Assembly: GCF_003591035.1 (NCBI RefSeq)
Contig: NZ_QYUO01000003.1
Coordinates: 1,054,001-1,118,000, forward strand
Source of the DNA: Noviherbaspirillum saxi
Lineage (GTDB): Bacteria > Pseudomonadota > Gammaproteobacteria > Burkholderiales > Burkholderiaceae_D
Direction of reading: 5' to 3'
DNA length: 64,000 nt
The notes beneath the pieces are model-generated. The model was not told the DNA's origin and searched no databases. It saw only the letters and a program-made list of their open reading frames with translations. Positions 36,495 to 45,347 of the stretch are shown here, piece after piece (position 1 is the first letter of the stretch; the number at the start of each line of letters is the position of its first letter). Position numbers and translations under genes: made by a program.

Positions 36495-37633
36495 TAGCAG
36501 CTCCCGGACGGTGACATTGCTTTGCGTTGTTGGATAATTAACTTGGACGTGGGAGTCGTTGCTCTGCCGTCAAAATCCAACCATTGGTAGTTCGCGTAGT
36601 CATACAGTTTGCACTTTGAGAAAATCTCGGCCATCGATCGCAATGAAAAATCCACAACGACTGCCTCGTGACCCAACAAATGGTTCATATGTGCCTGGGC
36701 TTTGCCAAGCTCGTAACACGGTATGGCAGGGTAGGTGTGATGGGCGGGATGGTCATAGAAATTATGTGCCAGGGTAGAGAACCATTTGGGAAACCGAAGA
36801 TGCACCGTCATGAATTCCGGTTTCAACGTCGCTCGCAATGTTGATGGCCTGTCAAACCAGGGAATATCAGGATGTGTGTGGTTCACATATAGTGAAAAGG
36901 CTAAGAGAGTCTGAAAGACAAAGAACGGAACAATAAACCCCAATAACACCGCTGTAAGTGAACTGACAGGCGCAAAGTTCGGTGCGGCGAGTAGCAAGCC
37001 AATGAACGCAGCAAAATAGAGTGACAGGAAGCCGAAGTGCCTCCAGGCTGAGGCCAGTCGATCTTGCGGCAAAAAGGATCGTGGCACTAGCTTCACTTGC
37101 CACCATCGTTGCACTATGTAATAGGTTCCAAATGCCAATGGATTACCTGTGCGCGAGAACCGGTACCACCATTTTTTTAACGATGGTAGTGCATCATACG
37201 AATCCTTCGACAATGGCTGATAAGAATCCACATGTTCGCCATTTGTATGGGGGTGATGTAAGGCATGATGGTCATAGACCCAAAGACGATAATTAAATAA
37301 ACATGGCATGAAAGCGAGTACGCTGAGAAGCCAGTTCAATCGGCGTGATGCCGTAAGACTGTTGTGCGCACCATCATGTGCAAGGGTCGCAAGGTTAGCT
37401 AGCTTCACCCCGGCAATCAACGACGCAAGAATTTTCAAGATAAGCGAAGGGGCGAAGAGCACTGCACAGATGGCGCCGACGTAAAGCGCGGCATCAGACA
37501 AGAACAGCGCAAGACCCTTCCACGTATGTGGCCTGGCATATTCCGCCATCGCCATGACTAATTCACGGTGGGTAAGCGGTGGGACCTTTTCCGTATAAGG
37601 AGGAGCATCAGGGTCGGCGTAAGCAGTAATCAT
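36494..37633 (-). CDS. Membrane fatty-acid desaturase
   Basis: The 379-residue protein has the di-iron membrane desaturase pattern: three His boxes (HDGAHN at about residue 86, HHALHHPH at about 121, and HHTYP near 298) and hydrophobic segments around them (about 45-75, 100-115, 200-260). It inserts a double bond into an acyl chain in the membrane. AAGGAG lies nine bases upstream of the start. It is the first gene of a two-gene operon whose second gene is rpfF, with overlapping stop and start. A role in supplying unsaturated precursor for the DSF signal is therefore likely but inferred. Confidence 0.9.
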   Translation of the reverse strand: MITAYADPDAPPYTEKVPPLTHRELVMAMAEYARPHTWKGLALFLSDAALYVGAICAVLFAPSLILKILASLIAGVKLANLATLAHDGAHNSLTASRRLNWLLSVLAFMPCLFNYRLWVYDHHALHHPHTNGEHVDSYQPLSKDSYDALPSLKKWWYRFSRTGNPLAFGTYYIVQRWWQVKLVPRSFLPQDRLASAWRHFGFLSLYFAAFIGLLLAAPNFAPVSSLTAVLLGFIVPFFVFQTLLAFSLYVNHTHPDIPWFDRPSTLRATLKPEFMTVHLRFPKWFSTLAHNFYDHPAHHTYPAIPCYELGKAQAHMNHLLGHEAVVVDFSLRSMAEIFSKCKLYDYANYQWLDFDGRATTPTSKLIIQQRKAMSPSGSC

Positions 37634-37988
37634 TCGAATTCACTCCTTGGTTTGCAATAGATAGTCTCTGTGATCCTAGATCTAAACTGACGGATGTAAG
37701 GGTTAAAACAAGACCGTTCAACTTGATGTGTTGCATCAATAGAAACATGTGGATTTAGTGTAGGCCCTGACGTTACAGAGGTGTCGTCAAAAGTTGAGGA
37801 TGGAGGGTCAGTGATCACGCGGCGGTCAGCTGCTGATGCTCACGAATTCCATCGGCGAACTGCATTCCTCGAATCACCTCCGCCCGCCAGGCGAATCACT
37901 TCAAGCTCGCCGCATTTATTGTTCAACGGATTTGCGGAACAGGCCAGTAATGCCTCATGAACTATCGTCAGATATGCCTTTCCATGCT
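37634..37988. other. Intergenic region between the desaturase and the sigma-54 promoter
   Basis: It holds the promoter of the desaturase-rpfF operon on one side and nothing recognisable on the other. An open frame from 37836 runs into the lectin-like gene but lacks family support. Confidence 0.35.
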
Positions 37989-38004
37989 TGGCACGTTCTG
38001 TGCC
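37989..38004 (+). promoter_or_regulatory. Sigma-54 promoter 1
   Basis: TGGCACGTTCTGTGCC has GG and GC exactly ten bases apart with a perfect TGGCACG -24 box and TGC in the -12 box. It lies about 70 bases before the start of the lectin-like gene. Confidence 0.75.
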
Positions 38005-38075
38005 TTAGCACTCCCGGAGACGCGCGTCGCGCCTCCCCAAATTTCAGCATATTGACAAGCCAACATGGAGATTTC

Positions 38076-38792
38076 ATGATTGCTTCGCACTCTTGCAGCG
38101 GCTGGCGCCGCACCGGAATCCCGGCGGTTTTGCTGGTCGCAGCCCTTGGATTTGTTCTTTCGTCCCATGCAACGGACCTCCACTCATACGGTGGAAAAGG
38201 AGGCAATGTCAGTTATCGCCTAGAATGCCCGCCGGGATCGCTGCTGTCCGGATTTGTCGGCCTGAAGGGCGCGCATGTCAGCCAATTGAGTATTGAATGC
38301 CGACGGTGGGATGTCCAAGGTGGAAAGCCGGGCGATGTTGTTAGCGCGCTTCCCGATCCGTCTGGCGCGCTATCCGCCGGGCGTGCGTCGGGCGGCGTTT
38401 TGCGCCGCAAGTCATGTCCCTCACCACAGATTGTTTATACCGTCGATTTCATGTTTGCCCGTAGTGGGCCGGTCGAGCTGGATTGGCTGCGCGCTGGATG
38501 CATGGATCCGACGGACAGCCGGCGGCTAGCCGCCGGGTTCGATTTCCCGGGTTCCGATGTTCCCCAGCTAGGCGATTCACCGCTGGGCTTTCCCAAGTCC
38601 GGTTGGCAGGCCTGCTCCCAAGGTGAACTTCCGGCAGGTATCCATGGCATGAGCCGGCTATACGTGGACAGCATCGGGCTAGTATGCCGGCCCCTCTCCG
38701 CGAATCCGCCCGTCCCGGAACAGCACTCACCAGATGTCCACCGTTCTCCCTTCGGGGCAGCGCGCCCTGCCGCCGCCCGGCCCGTCCCCTAA
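38076..38792 (+). CDS. Secreted hypothetical protein with a lectin-like beta-rich domain
   Basis: The 238-residue protein starts with a signal peptide (MIASHSCSGWRRTGIPAVLLVAALGFVLSSHA). The region after it (LHSYGGKGGNVSYRLECPPGSLLSGFVGLKGAHVSQLSIECRRW) has the Gly-rich turns and paired Cys of jacalin-like or related carbohydrate-binding folds, but no close family is recognised. Cys recur later (RKSCPSPQ, RAGCMDP, WQACSQG, GLVCRP), so several disulfides are expected. The C-terminal 35 residues are Pro-rich. The start at 38076 has GGAG before it. A sigma-54 promoter lies upstream, like the one before the next gene. Confidence 0.65.
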   Translation: MIASHSCSGWRRTGIPAVLLVAALGFVLSSHATDLHSYGGKGGNVSYRLECPPGSLLSGFVGLKGAHVSQLSIECRRWDVQGGKPGDVVSALPDPSGALSAGRASGGVLRRKSCPSPQIVYTVDFMFARSGPVELDWLRAGCMDPTDSRRLAAGFDFPGSDVPQLGDSPLGFPKSGWQACSQGELPAGIHGMSRLYVDSIGLVCRPLSANPPVPEQHSPDVHRSPFGAARPAAARPVP

Positions 38793-38974
38793 CATTGAAT
38801 ACCTCTGGCGATGCGAAGAACTGTGTCGTGGCCCGGCGAACAGAGGCCGGAAATCTGTTGCATGGCATCCGACATCTGCGCCGCAGGAATGGCTGGCCGG
38901 GATCTGCCTCCCTTAAAGAAAAGTGCCTAATTTTTCAATGGTTTATGAACGGGCTTCGGATGCTTTCAGGTGCG

Positions 38975-38990
38975 TGGCACGCTCCGTGCC
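38975..38990 (+). promoter_or_regulatory. Sigma-54 promoter 2
   Basis: TGGCACGCTCCGTGCC matches sigma-54 promoter 1 in 13 of 16 bases, with GG and GC ten bases apart. The bases after it (TTGGTGCTCT) also resemble the first copy. It lies about 70 bases before the protease start. Confidence 0.75.
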
Positions 38991-39060
38991 TTGGTGCTCT
39001 CGAGCCAACATCATCGTCGGCTCATCCATCTCTTTCTGAATCTTTTTAAGGAATGTCGAA

Positions 39061-40806
39061 ATGATTACGCTCAATCCCGCACCTGCCGGGGCCGGGAGGC
39101 CCTACCGTCAGGCATGGACCATGAAAAAATGCATACTCGTTGGAACCCTGCTGATAACGGCCGGCGCAGGCCGTCTTCATGCAGCGGAAAACGTCGGAAA
39201 AACCACGCAGCCACTTACCGCCGACAAGACCATCACGCTTTGGACCAGTAACAACAATACAGTCCCTGTGTGCTGGGAGACCGCCGGCTACGACCGGGAA
39301 AAAAAGATCGTGAAGGAGGCGGTGCAGGGCACATGGGAGTTTCATGCGAATATTAACTTTACCGGCTGGGACACCTGTCCCACCGAGGGCGAGGCGAGCC
39401 ATGTCAGGATGCGGATAGACTCCTATGGCGACGAAAACGCCGGCGCAATGGGCCGCGCACCCGTGTTCGGGACGGGGGCACTCAGCAAGCCAGCCGAGAA
39501 AAGGACAGGAGTCATCTTCCAGTTCAAGCCGGATGGCAAGGCGGACCAGAGTCGGGTCGAATATATAGCAGCCCATGAATTCGGCCATATTTTGGGCTTC
39601 ATGCATGAGCAGGATGGCGCAGGAAACGTTGAGGGCCCAGCGCACTGCGCTCAGATCACGGGTACCGGAGACAATGCGAAGCCCGTGACCGAGTATGACC
39701 GGGACTCGGTCATGAACTATTGTAATAAGTTCGGCAATATGAGAGGCGACCTGACCGATATCGATATCAAGGGCGCGCATGAAGTCTATGGCATACGCCG
39801 GCATAATCTGGCGTCGCGCAATTCCTGCTCTTCTTCGCTGATCAAGCAGGCAAGTTCGCTGGCCGCGCCCTGGAACGATGGAGGGGCGGCGACGTTTGCG
39901 GTGTTTCCGTCTGATCGCACCAAGTTCCTTTACCACTCGCAGTGGAATGTTAAGGATGGCGGCTGGATGGATAATGCCAAATGGATGGCGGGCGACTTCA
40001 ATGGTGACGGCCTGACCGACATAGGCGCAGCATGGAACAATGGCGGCACCAATGTATTGACGGTGAGGCAATCGACAGGCAGCGCCTTTACCCATACCCA
40101 TTGGCTGGTCAATGCAGGCGGCTGGATGGACAGCACTGTGTGGCTGCCCGGCGACTTCAATGGCGATGGGCGTACGGATATCGCGGGCGTGTGGAACGAT
40201 GGCGGCAGCGTCACGATTGCGGTATTCCTCTCGGATGGAACGAAATTCCCTGGCTGGACACAGTGGAGCGTCAAGGATGGTGGCTGGATGGACAACGTCA
40301 AATGGGTGGCCGGAGACTTCAATGGCGACGGCCGCACGGACATTGGCGCAGCCTGGAACAATGGCGGCCAGACCACGTTGACCGTAAGGCCGTCGACCGG
40401 CAGCGGGTTCGGTCACGTCCATTGGCTGGCCGACGCCGGCGACTGGACCGAATCCGGGACCTTCGTGGCCGGCGATTTCAACGCCGATGGTCGCGCCGAC
40501 ATCGTCCGGCTCTGGGAAGACCTCGGCAAGACGTCAAGCCAGGTTTACCTCTCCAGCGGGACGCAATTCCAGGCGCCGGTGGCCTGGACTACGCGCGACG
40601 GTGGCTGGGGGTCGGAGGTGAAATGGACTGCTGCGGATTTCGACGGGGATGGACTTACCGACCTGAATGCAACCTGGAACCACGGGGGCACCAATGTATT
40701 GACGGTGCGGCGATCGACAGGCAGCGCCTTCAACGCCGCCCATTGGTCCACGAACGCAGGCGGCTGGATGGACTCCACGGCGTGGTGCGCGGGTCGGTTT
40801 AACTGA
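39061..40806 (+). CDS. Secreted metzincin-type zinc protease with FG-GAP repeats
   Basis: The 581-residue protein has a signal peptide (MKKCILVGTLLITAGAGRLHA from the internal Met at 39121; AAGGA supports the start at 39061). It contains a protease domain with the metzincin zinc motif HEFGHILGFMHEQ (about residues 172-184) and a downstream SVMNYC, the Met-turn of this clan. The C-terminal half has five FG-GAP/VCBS-type repeats of 45-50 residues (GDFNGDGxTDI with WNNGGTNVLTV), which bind calcium and form a propeller-like stalk, and a truncated sixth. It is probably an exported protease acting on extracellular protein. Sigma-54 promoter 2 precedes it. Confidence 0.88.
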   Translation: MITLNPAPAGAGRPYRQAWTMKKCILVGTLLITAGAGRLHAAENVGKTTQPLTADKTITLWTSNNNTVPVCWETAGYDREKKIVKEAVQGTWEFHANINFTGWDTCPTEGEASHVRMRIDSYGDENAGAMGRAPVFGTGALSKPAEKRTGVIFQFKPDGKADQSRVEYIAAHEFGHILGFMHEQDGAGNVEGPAHCAQITGTGDNAKPVTEYDRDSVMNYCNKFGNMRGDLTDIDIKGAHEVYGIRRHNLASRNSCSSSLIKQASSLAAPWNDGGAATFAVFPSDRTKFLYHSQWNVKDGGWMDNAKWMAGDFNGDGLTDIGAAWNNGGTNVLTVRQSTGSAFTHTHWLVNAGGWMDSTVWLPGDFNGDGRTDIAGVWNDGGSVTIAVFLSDGTKFPGWTQWSVKDGGWMDNVKWVAGDFNGDGRTDIGAAWNNGGQTTLTVRPSTGSGFGHVHWLADAGDWTESGTFVAGDFNADGRADIVRLWEDLGKTSSQVYLSSGTQFQAPVAWTTRDGGWGSEVKWTAADFDGDGLTDLNATWNHGGTNVLTVRRSTGSAFNAAHWSTNAGGWMDSTAWCAGRFN

Positions 40807-40846
40807 CGCCGGATGTTTGCATCCCTCGCCTTGTCGCTACAAGGAA

Positions 40847-40878
40847 CGGCACCGGCTTCCCAGGCGAATCCGGTGCCG
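40847..40878. terminator. Inverted repeat after the protease gene
   Basis: CGGCACCGG pairs with CCGGTGCCG around a 14-base spacer, 40 bases after the protease stop. There is no U run, so termination would need Rho or be inefficient. Confidence 0.4.
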
Positions 40879-41149
40879 CTAAAAATACGAGGCTGCTTAA
40901 GCCGGGTTATATGATAACTAAGGGGCCTTCAACAGCAGGCAAGAGACGCGGCAAACCAAAGGCGGGAGCAAGCCACGAGGATGCGCGCAGGCCTCTGAGC
41001 GGGCCGCAAATGCTACCATTAGCGCAGGCTCGTATCTGCACGGTGGCATGGACAGTGGATCCCGTGACTACAGGAACGCTTCGTCGGACCCGGGCTGGCC
41101 CGCGTGATCTCGGCGGTGATGCGGTTAACTTACTGGAGTTACTAAGAGA
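40879..41149. other. Intergenic region before the ankyrin-repeat gene
   Basis: With the preceding hairpin this makes about 340 bases without a convincing gene. An open frame from 40911 overlaps the ankyrin gene and has no ribosome site or family. Confidence 0.35.
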
Positions 41150-41830
41150 ATGCTACTCAAGCGCATACCCGCCTACGTCAAGCTCGCTATTGCCCTTTTC
41201 ACATTAATCGCCATGACTGCCATTGGTCGAGAGCACGACAATCAGCTGCACACGGCCGCTAAAAATGGCGACGTCGTATCGATCCGCCTCCTGCTCGACA
41301 AGGGGATAAACGTCGATATCAGAAACATGAAGGATGAGACGCCATTGTTGATCGCCACGCACAACAATCAGGTAGAAGCTGCCAGGTTGCTCATCGAGGC
41401 CGGGGCCGACGTCAATGCCAAAGACCAGATACACGACAGCCCGTATCTCTACGCGGGCGCGCGTGGTCATAATGAGATCCTGAGGATGACCCTTGCGCAC
41501 GGAGCCGACCTGAAGAGCATCAATCGCTATGGCGGTACGGCGCTCATACCGGCTGCAGAGCGCGGTCTTGTTGATACGGTACGCATACTGATTGATGCCG
41601 GTGTCGACGTGAACCATGTGAATAACCTGCATTGGACAGCGCTTCTTGAGGCGATCATCCTGGGGAATGGCGGGCCACGACACACAGAGATCGTGCGCCT
41701 GCTCGTAGCGGCGCGTGCTGATGTGAATCTCGCTGACGGCAGCAGCGTCACGCCACTCCAACATGCACGTCAACGAGGCTTCAAGGCTATCGAGGAAATC
41801 CTTGTTCAGGCTGGTGCACGCCGACCGTAA
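41150..41830 (+). CDS. Secreted ankyrin-repeat protein
   Basis: A signal peptide or membrane anchor (MLLKRIPAYVKLAIALFTLIAMTAIG) is followed by five to six ankyrin repeats (DNQLHTAAKNGDVVSIRLLLDKGINVDIRN, DETPLLIATHNNQVEAARLLIEAGADVNAKD, SPYLYAGARGHNEILRMTLAHGADLKS, TALIPAAERGLVDTVRILIDAGVDVNHVN, TALLEAI...HTEIVRLLVAARADVNLAD, TPLQHARQRGFKAIEEILVQAG). The 226-residue protein probably binds a protein partner in the periplasm. It has no operon partner. Confidence 0.9.
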   Translation: MLLKRIPAYVKLAIALFTLIAMTAIGREHDNQLHTAAKNGDVVSIRLLLDKGINVDIRNMKDETPLLIATHNNQVEAARLLIEAGADVNAKDQIHDSPYLYAGARGHNEILRMTLAHGADLKSINRYGGTALIPAAERGLVDTVRILIDAGVDVNHVNNLHWTALLEAIILGNGGPRHTEIVRLLVAARADVNLADGSSVTPLQHARQRGFKAIEEILVQAGARRP

Positions 41831-42018
41831 TCGACGCCAGTCTCCTTACGTCGCCGGCCCACTTACATGCCCTTGGGGAATGTCTGGTGCTGGTCGATCC
41901 TGTTGAAAAGCTGTCAGCAATACTCGTTTTCCGTAAAAGCGAACGGATCAGGTTGCGCAATAATTTGCCACGGCCTTAATAGCACATGTCCTTCTGGGTA
42001 ATAGGTTAGAGCTGGGAT

Positions 42019-42429
<411 letters not shown>

Positions 42430-42573
42430 GCCGGCCGAACGTCCTTGGTTTCACCGGCCTCGGTTTTTGCGGCGGCGCCGGCATGCCATCGTAGAAACAA
42501 GTGTTTATAGCAACATAGCGGCACATGCGCTTGAGCGGCACAAGCGCTTGAATACACGGTTCTCCGGCAATTC

Positions 42574-43272
42574 TTACAAAGAATGGTGCTCTGCCGCAAT
42601 GCGTTCTGCCACAAGTCGTTGGAGCTGCCATAAATACCGGTCATGAATCCCCCGTTCCTCGAGGTTACGTACCGTGTGGAAAAGATATTCTGCCCCGGAC
42701 CCCCAATGGCCGCAGGCATTTGCCAGAGTATTCGCTATTTCCCTATGGTGGAGCTTACCCACGTAGGAACTAGCCTGTCGATTCATCACAAAGGCTATTG
42801 CACGAAGAGAATTACCTGCGGTTACGACCGTAATCCAGCGCGGTATGGTGTTTGCGGGTTTGACCGTAATCTCGCGCCGGCACAATTTCCCGAGTTGTTC
42901 TCGTAACGTGCGACCTGATAAACGGAAGAGGACGCCTTTACATTGACCACCCCGGTCAAGTGACATCATCAGTCCGGGAAATTCTTGCGTGCCGCGGTGG
43001 CGCTGGATACGGAAACAGAACGAACGATGCCATCCTGATGCGATACCACAGCGCTCCTCCAGATATTCACATTCAGGTTTCCAGATGAGGGAGCCAAACG
43101 CAAATAGCCAGGCGTCCTCTCCTGCATGGTGTGCTTCGAGGAGACCTTCCACCATCGTGTCGTAATCATCGTCCGAATGGTATGTAACATCTTGGAGAGG
43201 ACCGAAATCTTCAACCGGCCTACAGGTCAGGGCGACCAGATCTTCGGTCAATGACATGCGACGCGTACGCAT
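42574..43272 (-). CDS. ChaC-family gamma-glutamylcyclotransferase
   Basis: ChaC enzymes cleave glutathione to 5-oxoproline and Cys-Gly. The 232-residue protein shows the family start of the fold (DAWLFAFGSLIWKPECEYLEERCGIASGWHRSFCFR, with the GSLxW substrate loop) and later WITVVTAGNSLRAIAFVMNR and HREIANTLANACGHWGSGAEYLFHTVRNLEERGIHDRYLW. GGAG lies seven bases before the start. It is monocistronic. Confidence 0.92.
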   Translation of the reverse strand: MRTRRMSLTEDLVALTCRPVEDFGPLQDVTYHSDDDYDTMVEGLLEAHHAGEDAWLFAFGSLIWKPECEYLEERCGIASGWHRSFCFRIQRHRGTQEFPGLMMSLDRGGQCKGVLFRLSGRTLREQLGKLCRREITVKPANTIPRWITVVTAGNSLRAIAFVMNRQASSYVGKLHHREIANTLANACGHWGSGAEYLFHTVRNLEERGIHDRYLWQLQRLVAERIAAEHHSL

Positions 43273-43784
43273 TTCAGCTCCAATTCAAATTGCGTATTTA
43301 TGATCCGCGCAGATGGGGGGTGGTAGCGTTATCGAACATTTAAATATTGAGGTGCGAAACTCCACCGAGTTCCGACGCTAGTCGATTATTGATGATGCTG
43401 TTTGCGGATAAAGTCAAGCCTAGCGGTTTTTTAAAAATTGACGATTTGAAACAAATAAGGCTCGCATCGGTTCTGCGGCACCTTTCATGATTAAAATTAG
43501 TCGCGGTGAATAGGATTGAGTTCGTTCAGGCCTTTCCGCGTGGTTGCGAGAAATGGGACGTAAAAGCGTCCGATCATTTTTCGCAACATGTTTATCAGCT
43601 CCCTAGACAATGCATTTTTCGGCCCGCACAGTGATAGCTGGCGTGGGAAGCGGGCGTGCCATCGCTGTCACTACCACCAGGAATTTCAATCCTGTATGCC
43701 GGGGGCGGTCAGCGCTTGGTCGTCTCTTATTGCCGCCTTATGCGATGTGTTTGAACATGTCGGATCTTTCGTAAGACGATTCTG
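43273..43784. other. Intergenic region, nothing recognised
   Basis: About 510 bases between the chaC start and the end of the efflux operon. The middle (43390-43500) is AT-rich and may contain the chaC promoter. An open frame from 43588 is the shadow of the efflux gene end. Confidence 0.35.
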
Positions 43785-45332
43785 TCAATGGCCCCCGGCG
43801 CCCGGCTCAATGGTACGCGTCGGCTTTGGCGCCAGCCAGATAATGCTCGCGGCGACGATAAACATGACAGCGATACCTGTCATGACCTGATTCGTTGAAA
43901 GCATGCCGCTCTGGGTCGTGATCAGGTAGTCGATGGCCTGATTGATCGCGTCAGGGGTCATGCCGCCGTGCTCCATCATCGTGCGAACGCTCCGGTCCTG
44001 GTCAACGACACCCACCAGTTCAGCATGGTTGCGGGTGGTCTGGTTAGCCCAGACCGTGGTGACAATCGAGGTTGCCGCCGCTCCGGCCAGCGTGCGCAGG
44101 AAGTTCATCAGGCCGGCCGCCGAGTCCATTTCGCGCTCCTCCACACTACCCAAGGCGATGGCCGTGGTAGGAATGAAGAAGAACGGCAGCGCGAAGCCCA
44201 TCACGGCCAGCGGTATGGCAATGTCCCAGAACGCCATATCGGTATTGGCAATGGTGCGCCACAGGGTCACGAGTCCCATCCAGAGCACGCCAAAAAAGAC
44301 CAGCAGGCGCGGGTCGCGCTTGCTTGATGCAACCAAGGGCGCAACGACCAGCGCGGTGACGCCAGTCCAGGCCGTTGCCAGACCAGCGTCAGTCGCCGTG
44401 TAGCTCATGAAGCTTTGCAGCCAGAGGGGCGTGAGCACGCTGACGCCGAAGAAAGCTGCATAGGCGACGGTAATGGTGAGTACAGCAGCGTTGAACCCGC
44501 GGTGCCGGAACACTCGCAAGTCAACCACCGGATGCTTCTCGTGCAGCTCCCATATCAGAAAGGCAGCAAATCCGATCACGGCAACGATGGACAGGGCAAC
44601 GATCTGGTTCGAAGCGAACCAGTCCAGGTTCTTACCCTCGTCGAGCACCAACTGCAGTGCCGCCACCCAAATCACGAGCAGGATCAGGCCTACTACATCG
44701 AACGGATTGCGCACAGGGACATCCGTATAGCGCTTGAGAAGCTTCCACGCATACAGGCCAAAGCCAATGGCGATAGGCGCGTTGATGAGGAATACCCAGT
44801 TCCAGGTGTAGTCATCGACCAGCCAGCCGCCCAGGATAGGACCGACGACCGGCGCGACGAGTGTCGTCATCGACCACAGGCCAATGGCGGCGCCTGCCTT
44901 CTCTTTGGGGAAAATACGCATCAGCAGGGTCTGGGACAGCGGCATCAGCGGTCCACCGCACAGGCCTTGGAACACGCGCGCCACGACCAGTAGACCGAGC
45001 GAGTTCGAGATCCCGCAGAGGATGGAGAAGATGCCGAACAGGATCATCGAGGCAACGAAGACACGTACCGATCCGAAGCGTGCGGCGAGCCAGCCGGTGA
45101 GCGGCACGGTAATGGCTTCCCCGACGGCGTAGGAGGTGATGACCCAGGTGCCCTGACTGGCAGCCGCTCCCAACCCGCCGGCGATACCGGGCACCGCCAC
45201 GTTGGCGATGGTCATGTTGAGGACGGCGATGAAGTTGGCGGCCGCGAGCATCAGGGCCGCCACCCATAGCATTCCGCCGGTGAGTGGCGCAGGCGCGCCT
45301 ATGGCCGGTGTGGCGCTGGTAACTTGGGTCAT
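43785..45332 (-). CDS. DHA2-family drug/proton antiporter (EmrB-like)
   Basis: The 515-residue protein has 14 membrane helices and the signature motifs of the DHA2 branch of the major facilitator family: LNMTIANVAVPGIAGGLGAAASQGTWVITSYAVGEAITVPLTGWLAARFG near the start and RVFQGLCGGPLMPLSQTLLMRIFPKEKAGAAIGLWSMTTLVAPVVGPILGGWLVDDYTWNWVFLINAPIA. It drives export of hydrophobic toxins using the proton gradient. It is the last gene of a three-gene operon with the adaptor and the outer-membrane channel. Confidence 0.94.
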   Translation of the reverse strand: MTQVTSATPAIGAPAPLTGGMLWVAALMLAAANFIAVLNMTIANVAVPGIAGGLGAAASQGTWVITSYAVGEAITVPLTGWLAARFGSVRVFVASMILFGIFSILCGISNSLGLLVVARVFQGLCGGPLMPLSQTLLMRIFPKEKAGAAIGLWSMTTLVAPVVGPILGGWLVDDYTWNWVFLINAPIAIGFGLYAWKLLKRYTDVPVRNPFDVVGLILLVIWVAALQLVLDEGKNLDWFASNQIVALSIVAVIGFAAFLIWELHEKHPVVDLRVFRHRGFNAAVLTITVAYAAFFGVSVLTPLWLQSFMSYTATDAGLATAWTGVTALVVAPLVASSKRDPRLLVFFGVLWMGLVTLWRTIANTDMAFWDIAIPLAVMGFALPFFFIPTTAIALGSVEEREMDSAAGLMNFLRTLAGAAATSIVTTVWANQTTRNHAELVGVVDQDRSVRTMMEHGGMTPDAINQAIDYLITTQSGMLSTNQVMTGIAVMFIVAASIIWLAPKPTRTIEPGAGGH

Positions 45333-45347
45333 GTTCAGGGGTCCTGT

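Noticed and set aside
39046..40422. Long minus-strand open frame of 458 residues
   Set aside because: It is an antisense shadow of the protease gene; the repeats in it mirror the FG-GAP repeats.
40847..40878. Rho-independent terminator after the protease
   Set aside because: The stem is good but no U run follows on either strand; reported only as an inverted repeat with low confidence.
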